64,000 nt of DNA from NCBI GenBank assembly GCA_935421135.1, contig OW285192.1, positions 14,277,501 to 14,341,500 of the forward strand, written 5' to 3'. Made by a program: the position numbers and the translations under genes. How positions within the stretch are numbered: the stretch's first letter is position 1; the number at the start of each line of letters is the position of its first letter. Under the pieces are notes generated by a model. That model was not told the DNA's origin. It made no database searches and saw nothing but the letters and a program-made list of their open reading frames with translations. This DNA comes from Bugulina stolonifera. Lineage: Eukaryota > Bryozoa > Gymnolaemata > Cheilostomatida > Bugulidae. This document shows, piece by piece, positions 48,701 through 58,800 of this stretch.

Positions 48701-49330
48701 GTATAGTTACATGCGAGTGCCGAGAGGCAACTGGTATGGGAAGGGCTTGGAAGGTGGTAGAGGCCGACCAAGTAACCTTCTGCTCATTACATAAAGAGTG
48801 AACAGTTATTAGGTGCTCTTATTAGTATGTATCAGACGTAGGCCGATGCCGAGACTCATTGAAGAGCTCAGGACCGACGTAGGTCTTGTAGACTTTATAC
48901 TCTGGAGGAGTGCAATGAAAGATCTGGTATTCTAGGATCTTTAGCCTGACGCTAGATTCATATAGAATCCGAGATCGACCTCAGTCGTAGAAGTGGTGTA
49001 GAGATATGCTTAAACGAGAATGGGGATGAACTCGAGCCGTATGGATCTATGGATCCGCCGGTGGAGTTACCCGCCTACAAGAGAAAGCCTCTATAGGTTT
49101 GAGTTAGGAGATGTTGCTTTATTAGAGCGCAATCAACAACTGATTTCATACAGAAAATGTGCTGCCTTCCGGCAAAAAGAGGCCGGGTCCGGAACTGATG
49201 CAACAACATGGATGGCTCCGCCGACGTCGACCTCAAAAAGGGTCGGCCTTGGCATAAAAAGTGTTTACAATAATCCGAAACATAAAGTATATAAGTATGA
49301 GCCTATTCCAAGATATCGGCCTTAAAAGTA
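48700..49330 (+). other. CpG-rich block with an unidentified 101-aa ORF
   Basis: This stretch has far more CpG than its AT-rich surroundings. It contains an ATG-started ORF at 49020-49325 (begins MGMNSSRMDLWIRRWSYPP, ends PIPRYRP). Other short readable segments precede it: MRVPRGNWYGKGLEGGRGRP near 48711, and PRLIEELRTDVGLVDFILWR near 48851. I recognise none of them. It could be an old insertion, a mobile-element fragment or an unspliced piece of a gene. Confidence refers to the composition shift, not to a protein. Confidence 0.45.
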
Positions 49331-49599
49331 CGTGGTTAAAGACTCTATTTAATATAATCAGACAAGAGAAGACAATTGCTAACAATATGCGAAAAAAACC
49401 AAGTTGTAATTCCAATAGTCTGATTGACAGGTTATAATAGTAAAGCACACGATAGCAGTTGATTAAGATATAATGTAGTATGCATGTATAATAATTGTGT
49501 AAGGTAAGACAACATGCATGAATGGATAGTGTGGATAATATGGATAAGTATGCAATGTCATCGTAACAATGTTAATGTTAATGCTTGACTAGCCAAGGG

Positions 49600-49944
49600 A
49601 TGCTAGCCACTAGGGTTATGATGTCAGTTTATAGTGTTATAGACTTTGAGACTCTGGGAGTTGCTTGTCCACTACACAGCGTTGTTCGCTTCACTAAAAT
49701 ATTATATAAGTGTATAATAAAGACGATACTAAGGGAAAACAGTCTTATAATTATAATAGATGCAAATGGATTGAGGGTCGTCCATTACACATGTAGCTCG
49801 CTTGAAGGTTCAACTAATTGTGCTAATAATACCAAATGCAGTGGTGAGTACTACATGGAAAACAACAAATCCATAACTGACAAGACAGCGTCTAGTTTTT
49901 CCGCTTATACGTTTTCCGAGATAGATAGCGTATCAGACTATTAG
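49600..49944 (+). other. Unidentified 114-codon ORF
   Basis: ATG at 49600 (an in-frame TTG at 49585 is earlier). It contains a cysteine-bearing segment, TCSSLEGSTNCANNTKCSG, and an acidic Ser/Thr-rich end (SEIDSVSDY). No recognised family, no clear splice evidence. It may be a chance ORF. Confidence 0.25.
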
Positions 49945-50526
49945 TCCCTCCTTATGTTTATTTATACTAGAGCCATGTTGGCTCTGTGGTGGCAGCAGCT
50001 CCATTTGGAGTTTTCTGCAGGTGTCCCTCAGATTTTCCCCCTTTTTTTCACCTCTGTAGCGGTCGAATTATCAAACTATCGCAAACCAGCTGTTTCAGGG
50101 AGTTGTTTTCTTCTGCCTAATTTTTGTCTGAGAAAACAACTCTGAGTATAATAAGTTTGGCTGACTTGACCATCGAGCAAATAGACTGTCGAAGCATTAG
50201 CTTTGTTAGAAGTATCTAACATTCGCTTTACATCCGGAACTAACACAAATTAGTTCTATAAACTTTGCTACTATTTTCAAAGATATTGCTATTTTGTTCA
50301 AAGGTAGGATTGCAAAGTTTTGATCTTTTTTCCAGCTGGTATTAACAGACCCGCCAGTTCTCACGCATTGAGCATTGCTCCATGGCTCAAGCCCTTCTCA
50401 CTCAATTACCCTAATAAATAATTTAATAAAGTGTTTTTTCCTCCATGACCATACATTAGCTTGGGAATCATGATTATTATTTATAATAATAATTAATAAT
50501 TTCATTTGAAAAATGTTGGTGTGGGA

Positions 50527-50725
50527 TATTATTTTGATTATGAATAGTAGTACGAGATGCATCTTTTTATATAGATTTATTACCTAATATTTCGTTACTA
50601 GTCCAAGTAGCATCATCAGAGGATAAATGATGATGATGATGTTACTTGGACAAATAACGAAATATTAGGTAATAAATCTATATAAAAATGCGTATCGTAC
50701 TACTATTCATAGTCAATAATAAATT
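50527..50725. mobile_element. About 200-bp hairpin element
   Basis: The left arm TATGAATAGTAGTACGA..., running through TTATTACCTAATATTTCGTTA, is the reverse complement of the right arm, with a loop of GATGATGATG-like sequence near 50617-50642. Near-perfect arms of about 90 bp form a strong snap-back structure. Typical of a small foldback element. Non-coding. Confidence 0.85.
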
Positions 50726-51765
50726 ATAATTAATTACGGTATGATAGGATAGCAAATCATTATCATTATGTGATAATTATTAGTATCATAAGTAATAAAA
50801 CATACATGGAATGACATTAAAAAATAACATTGTTTATTTATATTAATATAGGCTAAATATTGTGCTTCACTGTTTTTTTTAAATTAAACAAAAACGTCGT
50901 GCTGATGTAGTACAAAATAAAACATATATATAAACATATTATTGATTAGCCTACTAATACATGTATATACTGATAATTATATAATCATTATTTCGATTAG
51001 TTATGGCTATGATTTCCAATCTTTAGTCTAAAAAGTTTACTGTGAGAGGTGAAAGCATGTTTCTTTCTTACCATAAAGGTATTTCTTCTTATAAGATTGA
51101 ATGACTATATAAATATATTGACAACAATGTTTCACAGACAGATAGCTGAATCCGAAAAAGTTGTTCAAATTGAAAACTAATATAATACAAATTTTAGATT
51201 TTTAAGGTTAATATTTTTTTAACATTATACAGTACATGGACTGTGTATAGGGCCTACACTAAGATTAATACTAAATTAGATAATGTTCTTGAAATTTAGA
51301 TTTGTCTCCCCTCATCTCTTATCATTATCAATATTTAAAATGTCATATATTAGTGTTTAAAAATGTTTACCACACTTATTATCACTCGGTTCTTACATAT
51401 TGTTTTATCAATGGAAGTGGGAGAAACTTTAGGCACTGATTTGATTAGAATTTCAAATTGACTGGATATGTGACTCTGCAATGCAAAAAGTTGGGGCGGC
51501 CAGGCCACAAAGCCGTATAGGGCACTATTGCCCTAATAAACTATTTACATGTAGAGTCAAACTTGCTGACGTTGGTAGACTATGATTAAAAATAAAATCC
51601 TAATGATTTCGTAATAAATAAATTACAATGAAATTCAAGTTTTGGGAAAGCGCGCTAAATATGTCTGACACTTTTCTCTCACTACCAATTTTTATTAGCC
51701 AACATCTAAAGTAATAACTGGAATTCTAATTAAGTTGGTAGGCTGGTAAGTGAGCTAGGGGCCTA
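50726..51765. other. AT-rich intergenic sequence
   Basis: I see no gene, tRNA or clear repeat here. AT content is very high with several AATAAA/TTTATT words. Confidence 0.5.
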
Positions 51766-51831
51766 GTGCAGCAGCCGTTAATAAATGAAAATAATGCTAT
51801 TAACCCTAGGTTACTTCATATGAGTTTGTCA

Positions 51832-52209
51832 TCACAAGAAAGTATTGGCTACAATCACAGCGACATATTTAGAGCTAGGCTCCGCTATCACGATGATATT
51901 AGTGGTGTTTGTATCAATATTGATATACTGGCAAAGTTGTCCACTCTTTGCAATGAACATCCAGTGACTCAACTGAACATACTTGGATATCGAGGCGCAC
52001 ATCGTACACGGGTCTCTCAAAGACGAGCCTCCTTCTCTTCTTACTCCTTGATAACAGTAAGATAACAATTTTTTGTTTTTCAACAGTCGCAGTGCCGCAC
52101 ATTTCTCCCATCCATACACCAACTTTAATGTTTCCTCAGTGTAGAAGTTCACAGGCTTACTTCGAAACCGTGTGATCACAGTGGCTTTGACCTCACCCCT
52201 AGATTCCAT
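51832..52209 (-). other. Unidentified 125-codon ORF, divergent to COQ3
   Basis: ATG-started minus-strand ORF with moderately normal composition (MESRGEVKATVITRFRSKPV at the start; WEKCAALRLLKNKKL; DPCTMCASISKY). A second minus-strand frame is also open in the same region (51914-52111, KKRRRLVFERPVYDVRLDIQ), and a 99-codon ORF lies opposite. A GTAAGC donor-like site occurs early. I recognise no family; it may be an exon of a gene I cannot assemble. Confidence 0.3.
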
Positions 52210-52855
52210 TTGAAAACTTCTTACATAGATTGGATTTTAAAGAAAGCTCCGAAAAGATAATAGTTTAAAGAAGCTCGGTCAGGGCTATAGGAATGTGACT
52301 TGTGATGAGGCGTGTGTGAAAGTCAATGAGATGGAAGCAGTCAATCCCAAAGCCCTTCATCCAGTCAGGCCTCCTCCTCCTCCACCTCAATCAAGTAATT
52401 GCCACTAATCACAGTTAGGTCAAGTAATTTAGTGTGGAAAGAACTGTAGTACAATGTGAACAGTTCATAGAAAATTGTGTTCCACTGAACCACACAAATT
52501 TATATGGGCAACTGGGGTGTAACTATAAACAATATTGGTATGATCATGATGTACGATTGCCAACCTCTCTGCCAAGGCTAATAATCATGTTAATAATCTT
52601 GTTAATAATCCTGTTAATGATCCTGTTAATAATCCTGTTTTAAAAGTTAATATGCCTTATTGTATATATAAAATTAAAGCAATATAAAATACATGAACCT
52701 GATATCTTGGGCTAAGGTGCGATGAGAGTGCTATTATTTTATAGCATACATTTCTTGATGGTTTACCTTGATGTTTGATTAGCTACTTGCTGTTTTGTAG
52801 ATATCTGCTTAGTCTTGGATTCGTGTCACTGCTGTCGCTCTATTCAAGTCTAAAT

Positions 52856-55800
52856 ATGCTTCGGAGAATTATTCCCAAAAACATTACTTCTGTTCGGTAG
52901 GTGTTTGTTAACTACATAGTACACAAAGTACATGAGACTGCATATACATGTAAATGTCTACTTTGCCTATTACTTCAATTATACTAAGGGCCTACTACTA
53001 CTATTCTATATAATGCTTGCTACTTTGGATATATATTATCAATTTACAGATATTTTACTAATAACATCAAGTCAGTACGAAGTCTTTCTTCTGCTCAAAA
53101 CACCGTTGATACTGAAGAGATTGAGAAATTTAGTCAGCTATCAAATACCTGGTAGGTAACTATGTTGACAGTCGCTGCCTGTCAGCCTGTAGGTAGGTGG
53201 GTTGTTACCAGTGTACACATGTCTTATCTCCTGAAAAAGAGTAATGGTTTAACACAGGAAGTTTTAGATCAGCATTCATTTGCTCACTGTATACTATGGT
53301 TTACTTGGTCACATATTCTTGTGCATGCTTTTATTTGGAATTATTTATTCTTTGTAGTACTTTGATCTAAGAATGTAGTTCCGCACTTAATCCTGTTTGT
53401 TCCAACAAATCAACTGGTTTTGTTTCATAAACTTATTATGTGAATGTTAGGTTGTTGGTACTACCAGCAATGGTAGAATAATGCTACACTGTGAACAAAT
53501 ATAGCTATGTACCCTATGACACTCTGGTTGTACATTTGGTAGGTGGGCAGACAGAAGTAACTTTGCTTCTCTCCATACACTAAATAGACTGAGAATACCT
53601 CTAATTAGACGATCATTACCTGTACTATGTGATGATGTGACAACTCCGTTTGCTGGCAACACAATACTAGACATTGGCTGTGGTGGTGGTATTCTAAGTG
53701 AGGTTTGTACCAGTTCTTTGTAATCTGTTCAATATTTGACAGTTAGGCTTATTCTCATGTAAGCTTGTATGTGTACTATATACAGTGTAATATACAGCGA
53801 CTATGTCCTATGCCAACTCTGTAATTACATGTACATCCAGAGGCGTATATTGCCATACACGACCCACGACTTTCCGTGGGTTGGAAAAAAGTCGTGTGTT
53901 AATACAAAATAGTCGTGGGTAGAAAAAAGCTTAAAAAATAATTAAATAAATATCAACCTTATATTATTGTTTATTTGTCACCACTAGCGCCGCCGTTAGC
54001 TGAAAATTTACCGTGCCTTACGTCAACAAGAGCGATATCTTTACAAAGCTGCTGTAAATGTCGGAGGTTTTATGTTGTACACTATTGTTAGAGTGGCGCT
54101 AAGCAGGTGTGCCGGATATTTCGTCATATCTCTATGACTACCGCAAAGTCTTTTTATTGCAGCGTGTACAAACGTAAACCATGTCTGGTACCAAAAGAAG
54201 TTTTTCTATTGTGGATGCTTTTGCTAAAGTGTCCAAAAGGTAATTTATTGGATAATGCTCACGTTGTTATTGCCATTGCCCATGTACGCAAAAGTTTTCT
54301 ACCAATATGAAATATGAATTATTGGACTAAACTTTTTTTCAATTAATTTCAATTAATAATATAATTGGAGAAAGGTTTAGTCCAATGATTCATTATGGTT
54401 TGATTTGATTATGGTTTGGTTAATAATTTAGTATTTATACTTATACTAATTTTAAATTTAATGATTTATTTTACATTTACATTTTTTACATTTATTGGGG
54501 TTTTCTAAAAATTTGCATTTGTAGTTGACGTAAGGCACGGTAAATTTTCTCTTTGTTTATTTATTTATTTATTTTGTACTATAAGTTGTATATAAATAAT
54601 AAAATAGATATTTATTTGTGGTCAACAAGTTACCTTTAGAAAATATTATCTGTAAACTTTTAGCAAACCTCAATAAATGTAAAAAATGTAAATGTAAAAT
54701 TAATTGTTAAAATTTAAAATCGGTTAAAATATCAAATTATTAACCATAACAATATAATAATAGTTATTATAAATTATTCAACATACAATCATAATCATCA
54801 TGCATTTTGGATATTTTATGATAATTATTAATTATAATTTAATATTACATGTAGCAATACTACTAAGTGTAAAATTCGACTGCAGCTGTACCTATAAATT
54901 ACTAAATGAGGATAAGTTTTATTTTATTTACTATGCTCAATTGATTGAAGTAAAGATATAAAATTAAATATCATGCAGGAATATCTTTCTGCGTGTCTAT
55001 ACCTGTGTATATACTATATTTCTGCAGAAAACAAACTGGTAAGCAAACCTGTAAATTTCTATTACTAGAAAGAATGGCTAAAGTTACATTTTACTATTAA
55101 ACTACTATTAAATGCATCGGTGTCGAAGGGTACAAAAAGCTCAAGTAGTTGTCTGTTATAATTAATGTGCATGTGTTAGACAAAAAGTATATTTACCTAA
55201 AAACTATCTATCGCTTTGAGTATTCTGACTATCACTTCTTTCTGCATGCTGTCAAAATAATGGAATAGGCATGAAAAAGTAGCCTGTATTAACAGTATCA
55301 CTGTGATTATTACCTAGATTCACTAATTTTACTGGCTTGATTAAACATGATGATCGTTAACATTTTACAGAAACTATATGTATTTCATCCGAAGATGATG
55401 AGCCAGATAAAGCAAGCCCTAGTCCCTCATTCACAACAGCACCTTGCAGTTCAACCTGCAACTTGACTACAAAAAAGTCATCTGAATCTGAAATCGATGC
55501 AGGTAATTTTATTTTAATTGTCTAAATGCTATCAAAGTGTAGTGACTTGTAGTGTCACTCTATTTAGATCCAAATGGAGGCTCTTGTTAAAATTTTAGTT
55601 CATCTGATACTGGTTCTATTTGATGTTACTTACATGTAATTCGATACTTTCTCTATTTAGGCATAGATTCACCATCTCTATACGAAGAGTTACTGGAATT
55701 AGGATTTCCTTGTGCTAGCATATCAGATACTCGACGCAACAAACTACTGTCAACACCACCCAAAAATAACACTAAGTTGTTAATCGAGAAGGTTGGAACT

Positions 55801-58800
55801 AAGACTATTAAACTCAACCCTAGCAAACTTGAAAAGTATAGCGCATGGCTCACCATTGGAGATCAAGGTGGTGTCTGTAAAGTTTGTAAGTTATTTATTA
55901 ACTTCTCTCTCATACCTAAAAAACCTGGAAAGTTCCTCTCTAAGCCATGGACATCATACAGCCGACTCAAAGATCTAGATGAACACCAGAACACCAACTA
56001 TCATGCAGATGCATTCATCTCATCCTCCGGATTTAGATCTACTTTGGTAGATGGCACACAGCTCCCCATCACTTCTCAAGTCAGTAATCAACAGCAGAAA
56101 GATTTACTTTTGCGAAAGAAAAGGCTGAATTCGGTACTGCGGGCATTGATTTACAATGCAAGACAGGGCTGTGCGTTAAGAGGTCACAGGAATGAGGGCA
56201 TACCGTTCAGGGACCCATCTGAATATCGATCTGATATGGTTTTGGGTGACATCAATCGTGGGAATTTTTTACAATCACTAGAATTCCGCAGACAAGCTGG
56301 AGATGGGAATGTTGACAATATATGTAGCAAAAAAGCGATGTATACCTCTCCGGCAATTCAAAATGAGCTACTTCTTCGAACAGCAAATCATATTACAAGG
56401 AAAGTGGTTGGAGACATAATGGGATCGCAATTCTATTCTATTATAGCTGATGAAACTCGAGACGTTAGCAACACTGAACAACTCTGCATCGCATTGCGCT
56501 ACTTTGACTCTAACACTCGACAGCCAGAGGAGAAGTTTCTATCGTTTGTTCCTCTGGACTCTTTAAGGGGTGGGTACACTTAACTTTTAGTAATTAGGTG
56601 TTAGTTATTAGCAGCACTCCTAATAACTAAAAAATGCAGTTTTATGTAGAGCATGTGCCCACAGTTCCAAATTAATACTTTGGTCTATCTGAGGATGTTT
56701 ATGTAGGTAGAAAGTTAGACAATATAAAGTAGTGTACTGAATAATGCATTGCAGATGGTTTTTTCCTGGTATTTTGATAACAGTGTTGTTGTTGTCATCA
56801 GTGGAAAATTTTCTTTTCTCCTGACGATACCAGGACTGTTATCCAAGTGTTATTGATTTTTTTATAGGAGAAGCACTTGCTAAGGAAATTGTCAGCACAC
56901 TGAACCATTGGGGGATACCTATTGAAAACTGTGTTGGACAGGCATATGATGGGGCCTCGAACATGTCAGGCAAAACTTCTGGTACAGCCACGCTCATAAC
57001 TCAACAGAACCCTCGTGCTATTTATACCCACTGTAAAGCTCATTTGTTGAATTTGGCTTTAGTGAAAAGTTGCTCCAGCATTCAAGAAATCAGTAAGTAG
57101 CAGTTTCCAAGTGCGGAGTATTCTCAATGAAATGTTTATTCATACATGAATCGTCTGCTTATGCTAGCAACAGCTATAACAATCGTGTTTTCATTTACAG
57201 ATAACATGATGAGCGTGCAAAAAGAACTGTGTTCTTTTTTTAATGATTCCCCAAAGCGCCAAAAGAAGCTAACGGAAGTGATCAAAGCAAGTGATGATGT
57301 TAAAGCCCCACAGAAAACAAAGCTATGCTCTATGTCTCAAACGAGATGGGTTGAAAGGTAAATATATTGCATGTCAGCCTCATTTCATGATATGGGTATC
57401 ATAGTCACAAGCAGTGTGAATAAAGAAAGTGGAACTTAAGTAGGTCTATTATTATGCAATGTAGATATACAGCCTTGGATACCACAGTGACTCTGCTACC
57501 ATATATTGGTGAAGCACTTCAGGGAATGTTGGATGATCGGGATTTCCAGTGTGATTGGAGCAGATGTTCTCACATGTGCCGGGCGATAATGTCGTTCTCA
57601 TTTATTTACTCCCTTTATATCTGCTGTCAGGTGTTGGATGCTACCAAAATGCTATGCACTAAGCTGCAAGGTAAGTTAGACATCAAAACATGATAGTAAG
57701 TTTGTGAGCATGCAACATGTGCTTTTACGTGCAACATTGCATGTGGTAATACCATTTCTATTACTCAAGGTACAGTTTTTTTTATAAATTTGATAGCATG
57801 AAGCACAGAAAAAGATTTAATAAGTTTCATGAAATGAATACTGTCAAGCGAATACTTATTTTTTAGAAGATGTGGACCACTCATTTCAAAATTGAATTGC
57901 TTAGTTTCTCTAGTATAGTGTAGCCCTTGGCCACAGTTTATATTTTTTCTATAATATTTTTGTTGCAGGAAAAAGTTTGGATATAGCCGCAGCTGGAAAC
58001 CTCATATCTGGTACTAGACAACGTTTGGCATCTTTTAGAGATGAGGTAAAGACATTTGAAGGCGATTGGTATGGATGTGCTGTCAAACTTGCCGAACAAC
58101 TAAACGTAGCACCATCTATACCAAGGCGATGTGGAAAGCAAGCCCACAGAAGCAACATACCTTCTACATCCCCCGAAGACTACTTTGCCAGGTCCATTAC
58201 CATTCCCTTTCTGGGTATGTAACTTTTGTACAGTATCACTTTGTGTATAAGTTCGTATCATGCTTTGGGGTCGTTAATAGAAGTTCTAAAATTATTTTGA
58301 CATAACTATATATGCGACATGAAAATGATGCTAATATAGTTCTCCACAGTTAACACATTCATGCAACTTATTGCATATACGCGTGTACATTATGGGCCTA
58401 TTTATTTGGGAAAGAACCTGGTTGTGGTGCAGCAATAGTGTAATCTGAATCTAAATTATTACTGTTACCATTTCAGATCTACTTATGGCGGAGTATGATA
58501 GGCGGTTTAACAATACCTCCATTCTATCTACTCTAAACATACTACCAGATGCCATCATATCTAGCAAATGGAAAGATGACATGGATGGATGGGTTGAAGA
58601 AGTGCAGAAGGGCTTCACCATTTACACTGAAATCCTGCCATCTGCGATAACTCTCAGAACTGAGCTCAAGTCATGGAGAAATTACTGGTAAACTGTTTTG
58701 TGTTTTTATCTGGTGTTGTCATGGTAATGTTAGTTAGACTTCACCTAAACAAGTCAAGTCTTCCCCAAACGAAAGAAGACTTCCTATCTCATAGAAGTGT

